Shown in pieces: positions 25,631 through 35,264 of a stretch of DNA of 64,000 bases; position 1 is the stretch's first letter; each line of letters begins with the position of its first letter. This DNA is from Saccharibacillus nicotianae. GTDB taxonomy: Bacteria; Bacillota; Bacilli; Paenibacillales; Paenibacillaceae. The notes beneath the pieces are model-generated. The model worked only from the letters and a program-made list of their open reading frames with translations. It did no database searches and was not told where the DNA came from. Position numbers and translations under genes: made by a program. Location: assembly GCF_042681745.1 (NCBI RefSeq), contig NZ_JBHUGF010000010.1, positions 1,240,001-1,304,000 of the forward strand, given 5' to 3'.

Positions 25631-26461
25631 ATGACACTGCAACTAAAATCAGGAGATACAGTAGCACTAATTGCTTGCTCAGACCCTATTCCACAGGAGC
25701 GGCGAGTACAGATTAATGAGCTTAGTGCGCATTTACAACAGTGGGGGCTTCAAATAGTAGAAGCGAGTACATTGATGGATTCACATACCTCACAAGAAAA
25801 AGCAAACGAATTGAATCGATTGTTTGCTAATCCACAAATAAAAGCTATTTTTGATATTTCAGGTGGCGATCTGGCAAATGGGATACTTCCTTATCTAAAT
25901 TATGAGCAGATTCGTACAGCCGGAACAGCTTTTTTCGGTATGAGTGATCTAACAGTAGTGTTAAATGCAATCGTGCAACAATCGCAGATTCAGACGTATC
26001 ATTACCAGATTATGAATATGATAAAAGAGCATGGAGCAGAGCAACGACAACAATTTTATCGTACCTTTTTTGAAGGAGGTTCGGATTTGTATGACTTTGA
26101 TTTTGATTTTATGCAAGGAGAAAATCTGCATGGTGATGTGATTGGAGGCAATATTCGTTGCTTTTTAAAATTAGTCGGTACTCCCTATTTTCCTAATGTA
26201 GCCGGTAAAGTGCTGTTGTTAGAAGCATGGAGTGGACGTGCACCGCGAATTCTATCTATGCTGGATCAACTGCATCAAATCGGTGTATTTAATGCATGTT
26301 CCGGTATACTGCTAGGAACATTTACAGAAATAGAACAGCATGGGGAATGGAATCAGATTCAGCAACATCTATTACAACTTACTGCACAGCATCCTATTCC
26401 TGTCGTAACATCCAAAGGAATCGGTCATCAAAGTGATAGCAAGTGTATTATTATTAGTTGA
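25631..26461 (+). CDS. S66 family LD-carboxypeptidase-like peptidase
   Basis: The catalytic triad of family S66 is visible: Ser105 in FFGMSD, Glu198 in LLLEAWSG and His266 in GIGHQSD. FDISGGDLANGILPYLNY before the Ser is also typical. Family members are muramoyl-tetrapeptide LD-carboxypeptidases (LdcA) for murein recycling, or MccF-like enzymes that cleave microcin C-type nucleotides. No signal peptide is present, so it acts in the cytoplasm; 276 residues is slightly short. AGAGGAG lies before the ATG, and the gene follows the acetyltransferase by 35 bp, which suggests one unit. Confidence 0.92.
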   Translation: MTLQLKSGDTVALIACSDPIPQERRVQINELSAHLQQWGLQIVEASTLMDSHTSQEKANELNRLFANPQIKAIFDISGGDLANGILPYLNYEQIRTAGTAFFGMSDLTVVLNAIVQQSQIQTYHYQIMNMIKEHGAEQRQQFYRTFFEGGSDLYDFDFDFMQGENLHGDVIGGNIRCFLKLVGTPYFPNVAGKVLLLEAWSGRAPRILSMLDQLHQIGVFNACSGILLGTFTEIEQHGEWNQIQQHLLQLTAQHPIPVVTSKGIGHQSDSKCIIIS

Positions 26462-26487
26462 AGTGTGACTGATTTTCTAGATATAGT

Positions 26488-26524
26488 AAGAACAAGGAAA
26501 AATAAAATTTCTTTGTTCTTTTTT
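26488..26524 (+). terminator. Terminator after the S66 peptidase gene
   Basis: Arms AAGAACAAGGAAA and TTTCTTTGTTCTT end in a T run. The rest of the 322-bp gap to 26783 is AT-rich and probably promoter for the next gene. Confidence 0.85.
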
Positions 26525-26783
26525 CAATTCTAGATTTTATCGCATAATTTGTCTAATATTCGCATTTATACATAACAATTTCTTTGTTTTAAGCCGATTA
26601 TTGTAAATAAGAGTCTATTTTTGAGTGGAATATGCTAACAATGTACTTAAATTGGTTAAATTATAAAAAATACTTAAAATACTGTGTATCTTCCTAAAGA
26701 CTCTTGTTTATTATTATGTTATTCACGATATACTTTGTTTAGCTATTTTAGTAAACGTATTCAGTAACCTAAAGGAGACAACA

Positions 26784-27299
26784 ATGATCTATTTCGTGAG
26801 AAAAAACCAAGTAGAGAAATTACCAGAAGGTGATGCCGAACTGAACTATTGCCTAAAACAGTTGTTAGAACAAAACGAAGCTATTTTAATTGATCGGATG
26901 CCTGAAGATTTACAAATGCAAAGTATGCATTTGCTATTAAGCAATCCTGCTTTTGTATTGGTGAATGTTCAAGATACTGTTCATGAGCGATTTATTCGTT
27001 CTCCACTGAAAGGATTTTCTAGTGACGTATATGAAGAATCACTTATGCTAATTACTTCGTATGTGAAAGATTTACAACTAGAAATAGAAAAAGGCGCGAA
27101 TGCGTTAGCCAGTTATCAGCAAGGTGAACAACAAGGAATGGTGCGAGATGGATTGCGCAAAGCTTTGATCGATCTGGGAGAACGTAGAGAAATCATGTCG
27201 ATTATGCTGCAAGAAATTCGTTATCGCCTTAGTGAACAAGCCAAACAAGAACATGTTAGAGCAACAGAACGTTTTTCTGGAGATGAATGGAATAGTTAA
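26784..27299 (+). CDS. Unknown protein, 171 aa
   Basis: No family is recognised. The protein is soluble, acidic and mostly helical, with a long amphipathic stretch in the second half (LMLITSYVKDLQLEIEKGANALASY, residues about 91-114) followed by a charged helix (ERREIMSIMLQEIRYRL). AAAGGAGACA precedes the ATG. It is monocistronic between two terminators. Confidence 0.7.
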   Translation: MIYFVRKNQVEKLPEGDAELNYCLKQLLEQNEAILIDRMPEDLQMQSMHLLLSNPAFVLVNVQDTVHERFIRSPLKGFSSDVYEESLMLITSYVKDLQLEIEKGANALASYQQGEQQGMVRDGLRKALIDLGERREIMSIMLQEIRYRLSEQAKQEHVRATERFSGDEWNS

Positions 27300-27318
27300 A
27301 TAGTATCGTCAATTCGTC

Positions 27319-27353
27319 AAAGCTTATGCGATCTATCTGCATAAGCTTTTTTT
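27319..27353 (+). terminator. Terminator
   Basis: Perfect 11-bp arms AAAGCTTATGC and GCATAAGCTTT are followed by seven T. Confidence 0.9.
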
Positions 27354-27434
27354 GTCATGTATCATTTAAGCGATTTGGTGTTATAGATAATAGAGTCTTA
27401 GACTATGCAACGATATGAAAAGGGGGCTATTTCA

Positions 27435-28349
27435 TTGATATCACAACACAAAACTGTTCTTATTGCCGGTAGTACAGGTGATCTAGGTGGACGAATCGCT
27501 AGAGCACTTGTAGATGAAGGCGCAAATGTACGAGCTTTGATCCGTCGCGGTACACCATTAGACAAAATCGTCTCGTTAGAACAGTTAGGGATAACTATAG
27601 TAGAAGTCGATTATCATAACGCCACTGAAATGAAGGAAGCATGTCTGGATGTATCTTGTGTAGTATCGGCTCTTAGTGGATTGGACGAAGTGATTATAGA
27701 AACACAGACTTTGTTATTGCAAGCGGCTGTATCAGCAGGTGTTCCTCGCTTTATTCCTTCTGATTATTCGATGGATTATACCAAGTTGCCTGTAGGATCG
27801 AATCGCAACTTAGAATTACGTCGTGATTTTATGAAAATACTAGATCAAGCTCCGATCACAGCAACATCGATTTTAAATGGAGCATTTGCAGATATGTTGA
27901 CCGGGATGGCACCGATTGTTTTGTTCTCCCATCAACGCATCCTGTACTGGGACGATGCAGATCAACCGATGGATTTTACGACCAAAGACAATGTTGCTAC
28001 ATTTACAGCCAAAGTAGCTCTTGATGATCATACTCCTCGCTTTCTATCTATAGCAGGAGATCAGATTAGTGCACGTCAACTATCTGTACTGATGAGCTCA
28101 TTGACTGGTCAGCGATTCCGTCTGCTCCAAGCAGGAAGTCGTAACTTTTTATCAACATTAATTAAGATTGCACGTATGTTCTCGAAATCAACCAATGATT
28201 TGTACCCTGCATGGCAAGGTATGCAATATGTTCATGGTATGTTCAGTGGGTTAGGAAAGTTAGAACAGATTCATAATGATCGCTATTCTGGAATACAGTG
28301 GACATCGGCGAAGCAGATTCTTGTTGATCATATCCGATCGTCGAATTGA
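27435..28349 (+). CDS. NmrA-like NAD(P)-binding protein
   Basis: The start is probably the TTG at 27435, because AAAAGGGGG lies 8 nt before it; the in-frame ATG at 27405 lacks a site. The protein begins ISQHKTVLIAGSTGDLGGRI, with the GxTGxxG nucleotide motif of NmrA/isoflavone-reductase-like atypical SDRs. SDYSMDYTKLPVG is the usual segment in this group, and AFADMLTGMAPI follows. Such proteins sense or use NAD(P)H; the substrate is unknown. The downstream kinase gene begins 122 bp later with its own promoter. Confidence 0.88.
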   Translation: MISQHKTVLIAGSTGDLGGRIARALVDEGANVRALIRRGTPLDKIVSLEQLGITIVEVDYHNATEMKEACLDVSCVVSALSGLDEVIIETQTLLLQAAVSAGVPRFIPSDYSMDYTKLPVGSNRNLELRRDFMKILDQAPITATSILNGAFADMLTGMAPIVLFSHQRILYWDDADQPMDFTTKDNVATFTAKVALDDHTPRFLSIAGDQISARQLSVLMSSLTGQRFRLLQAGSRNFLSTLIKIARMFSKSTNDLYPAWQGMQYVHGMFSGLGKLEQIHNDRYSGIQWTSAKQILVDHIRSSN

Positions 28350-28398
28350 TATGGGAGTGCAGTCTTTGTTTATTGTAGATTAGATATATTTTGAAACG

Positions 28399-28444
28399 TA
28401 CATGCCCGAAAGTACAATATCCTTTCACAAGCAACTGGTATACT
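28399..28444 (+). promoter_or_regulatory. Promoter of the two-component genes with motif shared with the RND pump
   Basis: ATGCCCGAAAG, then CAATATC, spans 28402-28421. It lies where a -35 would be, and an extended -10 (TGGTATACT) lies at 28436-28444. No -35 hexamer fits, so an activator-dependent promoter is likely. The same motif recurs upstream of the pump operon at 30361. Confidence 0.6.
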
Positions 28445-28471
28445 ATAAGAAGCTTGTGAAAGGAGGGCATT

Positions 28472-29665
28472 ATGCAAAAAAAGCATTTAATCGAGATTGC
28501 TATGGAGTTGCGTAAGCCTGTAATTATATGGGTCATTATTGCATATATAGGAATTACACTAATGGAAGTATTAGCCCATAATCGTATTCTTCATATCGTT
28601 ATTAGTCATATAGGTATTTTATGTTTTATCGTTGTGAATTGGCATCTTCCGCGTTTTATTGAGAATAAAACATGGGTTTATTTTATATTGCAAAGTATTA
28701 TTTTAATCATATCTGCTTCTTTTATGACCTCTGGTTATTATTTAGTTATTATTGGACTTTATCCGATTCTTATTGGACAGATGCTATATGCACCTTACTC
28801 GAAAGTTAAGATCATATCCTTTATTGTTATCAGCTATATAATATGTATTTCTTTTATCGAGTATGTTAATTCTATTTATATCAGTATCCTGTTTATTTCT
28901 TTATTCACATTGATGAATATTATGGTAGTTGCTATTATTCGATTAACTTTGCGCCAATTTTCAGCTCGATTGCGGACACAGCATTTTTTGAACGAATTAG
29001 AGATGGCTCATCATCAGGTAGAAGAATTAACAGTCGCGAATGAGCGCCAGCGGATGGCAAGAGATTTACATGATACACTGGCTCAAGGATTAGCTGGTCT
29101 GATTATGCAATTAGAAGCAGTTGATGCACATTTGTCAGTCAATAATACCAAAAGAGCGCATGAAATTGTTCATTTATCTATGAATGGGGCTCGTCATACA
29201 TTAGCAGAAGCTCGCAATGCTATTGACGATCTGCGTGCACATACCGCACAAAAAGTTCATTTTAACGAATCTGTTGAAAAAGAAATAGAGCATTTTATTG
29301 AATCTACAGGTATTCCCGTAGCATATAAGAGTGTAGCACTACCCGAAGTTTCTCAGCTTATTCATGAACATAGTATTCAGATTATTCGGGAATCTCTAAC
29401 CAATATTATTAAGCATGCCCAGGCGACACAAGTGCAGTTAACGATTGCAAGTGATCTGTATGATCTGATTATCGATATCAGTGATAATGGTAAAGGATTT
29501 GATATTCGTCAGATAGGTGCGTTAAGCGGTCATTATGGGCTGATCGGTATGCAAGAACGAACACGAATTATACATGGAACACTAACAATCACGAACCGTA
29601 TTCCTCATGGAACTTCGATTCATTTGAAGATTCCTTTGAGAGCAGGAGAACATGATGAAACATAA
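28472..29665 (+). CDS. NarL-type sensor histidine kinase
   Basis: Residues 15-155 form about five or six hydrophobic helices without a long extracytoplasmic domain, as in DesK/LiaS-type sensors. A HisKA_3 dimerisation helix follows with the phosphoacceptor His200 in MARDLHDTLAQGL. An HATPase_c domain has IIRESLTNIIKHA (N box) and DISDNGKGFD (G box). It should autophosphorylate in response to a membrane or cell-envelope signal and pass phosphate to the response regulator gene that overlaps its 3' end by 14 bp. AAAGGAGGG precedes the ATG. Confidence 0.95.
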   Translation: MQKKHLIEIAMELRKPVIIWVIIAYIGITLMEVLAHNRILHIVISHIGILCFIVVNWHLPRFIENKTWVYFILQSIILIISASFMTSGYYLVIIGLYPILIGQMLYAPYSKVKIISFIVISYIICISFIEYVNSIYISILFISLFTLMNIMVVAIIRLTLRQFSARLRTQHFLNELEMAHHQVEELTVANERQRMARDLHDTLAQGLAGLIMQLEAVDAHLSVNNTKRAHEIVHLSMNGARHTLAEARNAIDDLRAHTAQKVHFNESVEKEIEHFIESTGIPVAYKSVALPEVSQLIHEHSIQIIRESLTNIIKHAQATQVQLTIASDLYDLIIDISDNGKGFDIRQIGALSGHYGLIGMQERTRIIHGTLTITNRIPHGTSIHLKIPLRAGEHDET

Positions 29666-30308
29666 AGTATTGATTGTCGATGATCATTTTGTTGTAAGAG
29701 AAGGACTCAAGCTTATTTTGGAGACCAGCGAAGAGTATCAGGTGATAGGTGAAGCGGAAAATGGTCAAGTTGCTCTGCAACTGATAGATCAACTCAAGCC
29801 CGATATTATTTTGATGGATCTTAATATGCCGGTTATGAATGGGATTGAAGCAATAGAAAAGTTGCAAGAGCAGCATAGTGCTATTCCTGTAGTTATTCTG
29901 ACGACCTATAATGAAGATGATCTTATGATCAAAGGGCTTACAATAGGAGCGAAAGGTTATTTGCTCAAAGATACCAAACGAGACCATTTATTTCGTACAC
30001 TCGATTCAGCAATTCGGGGCGAGACGTTATTACAACCTGAGATTATGGAGATCGTTTTTCAAGGAAAGCGTCATGCTACATCTAAGAAGCAGAGTAACTC
30101 TAATCCATTTCCCTCTTTATCAGAAAAAGAAAAAATTGTTCTACAAGCAGTAGCGTATGGGCATCGGAGCAAAGAAATTGCTTTTGATATGGGAATAGCT
30201 GAACGAACAGTCAAAGCACATCTTACTAATATTTATAATAAATTAGGTGTAGATTCAAGAGCGCAAGCTGTTGCGATAGCCGTAGAACAAGGATTAGTGC
30301 ATATTTAG
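29652..30308 (+). CDS. NarL/LuxR-type response regulator
   Basis: The receiver domain has the acidic pair DD at 10-11, phosphoacceptor Asp56 in LMDLNMP and Lys106 region in GYLLKD. The LuxR HTH lies at about 150-215 (LSEKEKIVLQAVAYGHRSKEIAFDMGIAERTVKAHLTNIYNKLGV, whose parts are the scaffold and recognition helices). The gene overlaps the kinase gene; AGGAG stands 4 nt before one ATG and 7 nt before a second at 29655, which is probably used. It probably activates its own promoter and the pump genes downstream through the shared motif. Confidence 0.95.
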   Translation: MMKHKVLIVDDHFVVREGLKLILETSEEYQVIGEAENGQVALQLIDQLKPDIILMDLNMPVMNGIEAIEKLQEQHSAIPVVILTTYNEDDLMIKGLTIGAKGYLLKDTKRDHLFRTLDSAIRGETLLQPEIMEIVFQGKRHATSKKQSNSNPFPSLSEKEKIVLQAVAYGHRSKEIAFDMGIAERTVKAHLTNIYNKLGVDSRAQAVAIAVEQGLVHI

Positions 30309-30316
30309 CGCAAAAT

Positions 30317-30358
30317 AAAAAGAACACATCACATTGTTATAGTGGTGTGTTCTTTTTT
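30317..30358 (+). terminator. Terminator after the two-component genes
   Basis: Arms around AAAGAACACA and GTGTGTTCTTTT end in a T run. Confidence 0.85.
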
Positions 30359-30360
30359 CT

Positions 30361-30387
30361 GTGTATGCCCGAAAGGGCAATATCTGG
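30361..30387 (+). promoter_or_regulatory. Motif shared with the kinase promoter, upstream of the RND operon
   Basis: ATGCCCGAAAG, then CAATATC, matches 28402-28421 in 18 of 18 shared-core positions with two differing bases between the blocks. It is followed by a half-like ATGTACGG. It lies about 100 bp upstream of the adaptor gene; no convincing -35 is seen. Confidence 0.55.
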
Positions 30388-30485
30388 ATGTACGGTCGGA
30401 CGATTCGCTAGAAAGCAAGCTTTGTTACGATAAAAACAGAGAAAATAACACTATATTGGATAGAGATAAGAAAGGAATATGATCT

Positions 30486-32057
30486 ATGAAGCAAAAAAGT
30501 TCTTCTATTTTGATAGCACTCCTGCTTGTAGTTAGTCTAACCGCATGCTCAACAGAACCATCGACTGCTGCTGTACAGACTACGAGCAACAATGTCACAT
30601 TTACAACAGTTAAGCAACAAGCGTTAACTGTAAATTACAATTTATCAGGTACCTTAACAGCCTACAGCGAAGTGCCTGTTACTTTCCGAACGGCTGGAAC
30701 GGTGACTTCAGTAAAAGGCGAAATCGGACAACAAGTAACTAAAGGTGCTGTATTAGCGACTCTGGATACAGTAGATCTTAATTTGTCTTTGGCAGACGCT
30801 AATCAATCTGTAGCCGCTGCTCAAGCCGACTTATCCAGTGCAAGTGCTTCGTTAAAAGATGCTCAAGCATCCAAACAAAATTCGCTAGCTACCGTATCTT
30901 CTGCTAACGCGCAACTAGAAAGTGCGCAAGCCAAAATTGAAAGTGCTCGTGTGAGTGAGCAAAGTGTTCTATCTGGCGCACGCTCACAAGAAAAAGCACA
31001 AGCACAAAACGCAGTGAATAAAGCGCAAACCGCTTATAATCAGGCAAAAGTAGAAGCCACTCGTTCACAGACGTTAGCTAGTAATGGATTGCTAACACAA
31101 CAAGAAAATGAACAAGCACAAACCGCACTAGCAGATGCTACAGATACGCTTAAAGATGCGCAAGCCAAGCTTTCTTTAACGTTAGAAGGTGCAAGTGCTT
31201 CCGAACGTGCAAATGCAGCATCTACAGTGAAAGAAGCACAGACAGGTATCGCTAATGCCCGCGCAACAATCGAGCAAGCCCGGGCAGGTGTAGCTCAAGC
31301 AGAAGCAGGTATTGCACAATCGCAAGCAGGTATCGAAAAAGCGAAAGCCAGTTACGATCAGGCAGTTATTGCCAAAAATAAAATCGTTTTGAGCTTGTCG
31401 TATACAACACTCAAAGCTCAATCATCAGGAGTAATTTTAGAGAAAAATGTATCCGTAGGTCAAACGGTAAGTGCCGGTTCAAGCGGCGGCGGAGCAATGG
31501 GCGGTTCATCCGATCCTTTTGTAATTGGAGAAACAACACGCTTGAAAGTACTACTACCAATAGCGGATAGCGAAATCAGTCAATGGAAAGTCGGGCAACA
31601 AGTCAGTCTAAGTCTGTATAATGATGTGCGTACAGGCAAAGTAACCAAATTGTATCCGCAGACAAATGAAAGTACAGGTTCGATCAATGCGGAAGTGACT
31701 GTCAACAATCCAAAGCAAGATTGGAAACCCGGTCAAGTGGTCAAAGCATCCCGTCAAGCAACTACTCAAAAAGGAATATTGTTACCTGTAGAAGCAGTGA
31801 TTAGTACAGGAGATAAACCTTATGTATTTAGAAATAATAAAGGCAAAGCGGTTCAAACTTTTGTCACTGTTGGTGAATCATATAATAACCAATATCTGAT
31901 TAAAAGTGGACTTCACATTGGAGATCAAGTTGTTGTACAAGGAGCAGACCGTTTATTTAACGGAGATACTCTGACTACGCCAACGAAAAAAGGTAATCTT
32001 AACACCACAAATCGCACCACTACAGAGGATAAACAAGAGGTAACGGCTCATGATTGA
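30486..32057 (+). CDS. RND efflux adaptor subunit (HlyD/MFP family lipoprotein)
   Basis: A lipobox, LTAC with Cys21, ends the signal sequence. Residues 65-105 begin the lipoyl-like domain (VPVTFRTAGTVTSVKGEIG, QQVTKGAVLATLD). A long Ala-rich coiled coil follows, about 110-300, with repeated AQA heptads. A second lipoyl half, a beta-barrel (VLLPIADSEISQWKVG) and a membrane-proximal region end it. It links the pump to the exterior or cell wall and, in Gram-positives, has no TolC partner. The gene overlaps the pump gene by 8 bp. Confidence 0.92.
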   Translation: MKQKSSSILIALLLVVSLTACSTEPSTAAVQTTSNNVTFTTVKQQALTVNYNLSGTLTAYSEVPVTFRTAGTVTSVKGEIGQQVTKGAVLATLDTVDLNLSLADANQSVAAAQADLSSASASLKDAQASKQNSLATVSSANAQLESAQAKIESARVSEQSVLSGARSQEKAQAQNAVNKAQTAYNQAKVEATRSQTLASNGLLTQQENEQAQTALADATDTLKDAQAKLSLTLEGASASERANAASTVKEAQTGIANARATIEQARAGVAQAEAGIAQSQAGIEKAKASYDQAVIAKNKIVLSLSYTTLKAQSSGVILEKNVSVGQTVSAGSSGGGAMGGSSDPFVIGETTRLKVLLPIADSEISQWKVGQQVSLSLYNDVRTGKVTKLYPQTNESTGSINAEVTVNNPKQDWKPGQVVKASRQATTQKGILLPVEAVISTGDKPYVFRNNKGKAVQTFVTVGESYNNQYLIKSGLHIGDQVVVQGADRLFNGDTLTTPTKKGNLNTTNRTTTEDKQEVTAHD

Positions 32058-35000
32058 ATTTTTTATCAAAAAACGTAAAGTTACTTTATTATTTTTTGTA
32101 CTTTTGATTTTGTATGGTGTCTATTCAGGTATAAGCTTACCACGACAATTACAACCAGATGTTGTTGTGAAAACAGCATTAGTAACGACAACATATGCGG
32201 GAGCTTCACCGGAACTTATGGAACAGACAGTTACCGAGGTGCTAGAACAAAAAATTAAAGAAGTTACTGACCTCAAAACAATCTCCTCTACTTCTGGAAA
32301 TGGAATCTCGACTATTACTGTACAAGCGGAAGATAAAGCTGATGCAGAAAGTGTATGGAATGAACTTAGACGTAAAGTAGAAGATGCTCAATCCAGCCTA
32401 CCTGCTGATGCAGATGTACCCATTGTTAACGATAATTTAGCGCAAAGCTTTGTACAGTCTTTTGCAATCTATGGCAAAACAAAAGAAGATGTCTATGCGT
32501 TAAATGATCTGATGAACACATGGCGCAAACAACTTCGCGCTATTCCAGGAATCACTGAAGTATCTATCAAAGGGTTACCTGAACAGGAGATCAGTATAGA
32601 AGCAGATACTAATAAGTTAAAGCAATATAATATTACCTGGGAGACTGTACTACAAGCGATCCAGTCTGAAAATGATCGTATACCTGTAGGCAATCTTACG
32701 TATGAGAATCGTACGTACCAGCTCAAAGTAGACAAGTCAGACGACTTTGAAACGATAAAAGATATTCTGATTACTCAGACAGAAGCGGGTATTCCTGTCT
32801 ATCTCAAAGATGTAGCAGATGTGAATATAGTTCCTACTACAGCATCTTATCTGAGTTACTACAATGGAGTACCGTCCATCACGATGGATATCAGTAGTCA
32901 AGCTGGCTCAGATGTTATCGATATGAACAAAGTGCTATCTACCAAAATGGCTTCTTTAGAAAAAACGTTGCCTTCTAATCTAAAAATCGATTCTTTGTTT
33001 GCTCAAAGTGATGAAGTACAACGAATCTTTAACGATTTAATACGAGAAATGGCTATCGCTATTATAGCCGTAATTCTCATCTGTACATTAGGTATGAATT
33101 TGCTAACAGCAGGTTTTGTTGCTCTTTCAATTCCTATTTCTATTGCGCTGGGATTAATTGTATTACCTCAAGCAGGCATCACATTGAATCAGATAACGAT
33201 TGTTGGTCTGATTATTGTGCTGGGAATTCTGGTAGATGATGCTGTTGTAGTTAACGACAATATCGAGCGCAGATTATCGACACTTGGAGAACATCCCACA
33301 GAAGCTTCTGTGCGAGGAACAAAAGAAGTGGCTGTTTCGATTATTACAGCTACCCTAGCCACGATTGCTGCTTTTGTACCATTAATGTTGTTACCCGGAG
33401 ATATGGGTTCATTTATTCGACCGATTCCGGTTGTTATTTCATTGTGTATGTTGGCTTCGATGATTATGTCTTTAACGATTATTCCTATTTTCCGCGAATG
33501 GTATGAAAATAGACAAATAGAAAAAGGCAAACGTCATATCGATAAGCCGGCAGGTCTATTAGGGAAGCAAATTCAGAAATTAACGAATGGCTATGCTTTC
33601 CGCTTAATGCCAAATATACTCAAGCGTCCATTAATGGTTGCTTTAACCGGGTTAGTTATCAGTACAGCAGTGTATAGCCTTGCTTTATTAACACCGATTG
33701 AATTGTTCGGAACATCGGAAGAACCACAAATTTCTGTAGATGTTAGCTTGCCTTCAGGAACATCGCTGGCAGAGACCAATCGAGTAACTGAAAGTATTGC
33801 TACATGGGTAAAAAAACAGCCTGATATTGATAAAATAGCCTATGCTGTAGGCGGAGCGGCTCCCAAGCTTTTCAATAGTACGAACGGATCTAGCAGTGGA
33901 ACCGATTCAGGTCAGATTTTAGTCACTGGAAAACATGGTATGAATGTTGAGTCTACCGTAGAGCTATGGTCTGACTCCCTCAAAGCAGAGTATCCCGGTA
34001 TCCAAATCTCTGTAAAAGGTGCTGCGCTCGGAATTCCTGTAGGAAAACCTATTTCAATTCGTGTAACAGGAGATCAATTACCAGAATTACGTAGTCTGAG
34101 CGATCAGATTAAGCAGATTATTTCTGAATCTCCAGGAACGTATGGCATTACAGATAGTACCGGAAATGATAGTTATACATTAGATTTTGCTGTCAACAAA
34201 CAAGCAATGGATCGCTATCAAGTCACATACAAAAATTTGACACAAACACTGCTAATGATGGGTAGTGGATTTAGTGTAGGTGACTTTGATAATGGTAGTG
34301 ATTTGATCGATTTAAAATTATATATCAAAGATTCACGTAACAGCAGTCCCAATACCTTATTACAGCAGGTGAATATTACCAATTCGGCAGGCACACAGAT
34401 TCCATTATCTCAAATTGTCGAGATTAAGCCTGTATTTTCTATTCAGCAGATCAACCATTATGATCTTAAACGTGTCAATACGATAGAAGCAGAACTGAGT
34501 GGACCTACCGCTACAGAAGCGATGCAAGATATTAGACCTAAGCTTGAGCAAATTCAGCTTCCAGAAGGATATACGTGGGAAGTTGGTGGTGAGACATCTA
34601 GTCAGACAGATACGTTCAAAGATTTGGGTGCATTATTTGTAGTTGCTGTATTTATTATTTTCATCCTGATAACGATGCAATTTTATTCGTTATTGATTCC
34701 ATTTATTATCATGACGACGGTATATTTAGCCGCCGCAGGTGGTGTATTAGGATTATTTGTGACTCAGACGCCGATTGGATTTATGGCGGTGATGGGTATT
34801 ATCGCACTCGCAGGAATTGTAGTTCGTAATGGTATCGTATTAATCGAATTTATAGAAGATGCAAGACATGAAGGTATGGAATTAACAGAAGCGATTATTC
34901 TAGCAGCATCGGCACGTTTTCGTCCGATTATTTTAACATCATTAACAGCTATAGTTGGGATGATTCCGATTGCTACAGTAGGAGAACTGTTATTCCGTCC

Positions 35001-35154
35001 ATTGGGTGTCGTTATTATTTTTGGATTGGTCTTTTCAACTGTTCTAACATTATTTGTTGTGCCTTCGCTATATATGGTTATGGCGCGCTATACTGATAAA
35101 CGCATGACTTCCAAGTTAGCACGTAAAAACAAACGATTAGCCAAACATCAATAA
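32050..35154 (+). CDS. RND efflux transporter permease
   Basis: The 1034-residue protein has the RND layout: a first helix, a large porter loop, a cluster of helices 2-6, a second loop and helices 8-12. Helix 4 carries the proton-relay pair in GILVDDAVVVNDNIER. Helix 10 has AGIVVRNGIVLIEF, where the usual Lys of AcrB-like pumps is Arg. The group is like SwrC/YerP of Bacillus, which exports lipopeptide surfactants and amphiphiles. Translation is coupled to the adaptor gene. The two-component system upstream probably controls it. Confidence 0.95.
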   Translation: MIEFFIKKRKVTLLFFVLLILYGVYSGISLPRQLQPDVVVKTALVTTTYAGASPELMEQTVTEVLEQKIKEVTDLKTISSTSGNGISTITVQAEDKADAESVWNELRRKVEDAQSSLPADADVPIVNDNLAQSFVQSFAIYGKTKEDVYALNDLMNTWRKQLRAIPGITEVSIKGLPEQEISIEADTNKLKQYNITWETVLQAIQSENDRIPVGNLTYENRTYQLKVDKSDDFETIKDILITQTEAGIPVYLKDVADVNIVPTTASYLSYYNGVPSITMDISSQAGSDVIDMNKVLSTKMASLEKTLPSNLKIDSLFAQSDEVQRIFNDLIREMAIAIIAVILICTLGMNLLTAGFVALSIPISIALGLIVLPQAGITLNQITIVGLIIVLGILVDDAVVVNDNIERRLSTLGEHPTEASVRGTKEVAVSIITATLATIAAFVPLMLLPGDMGSFIRPIPVVISLCMLASMIMSLTIIPIFREWYENRQIEKGKRHIDKPAGLLGKQIQKLTNGYAFRLMPNILKRPLMVALTGLVISTAVYSLALLTPIELFGTSEEPQISVDVSLPSGTSLAETNRVTESIATWVKKQPDIDKIAYAVGGAAPKLFNSTNGSSSGTDSGQILVTGKHGMNVESTVELWSDSLKAEYPGIQISVKGAALGIPVGKPISIRVTGDQLPELRSLSDQIKQIISESPGTYGITDSTGNDSYTLDFAVNKQAMDRYQVTYKNLTQTLLMMGSGFSVGDFDNGSDLIDLKLYIKDSRNSSPNTLLQQVNITNSAGTQIPLSQIVEIKPVFSIQQINHYDLKRVNTIEAELSGPTATEAMQDIRPKLEQIQLPEGYTWEVGGETSSQTDTFKDLGALFVVAVFIIFILITMQFYSLLIPFIIMTTVYLAAAGGVLGLFVTQTPIGFMAVMGIIALAGIVVRNGIVLIEFIEDARHEGMELTEAIILAASARFRPIILTSLTAIVGMIPIATVGELLFRPLGVVIIFGLVFSTVLTLFVVPSLYMVMARYTDKRMTSKLARKNKRLAKHQ

Positions 35155-35201
35155 TATTATAGTTTACAATGATAACCACTTCTCAAAGCAAAGTTCTTAT
35201 G

Positions 35202-35240
35202 CGTAGATAGTGACAGCAATGTCTGGTGTTACTATCTACG
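35202..35240 (+). other. Long inverted repeat between pump and TetR-like genes
   Basis: Arms CGTAGATAGTGACA and TGTTACTATCTACG match at 13 of 14 positions around an 11-nt centre. There is no T run. It overlaps the leader of the TetR-like gene and may be its operator or an mRNA structure. Confidence 0.7.
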
Positions 35241-35264
35241 TCATTGTGCCAAGGAGGGTACTGG

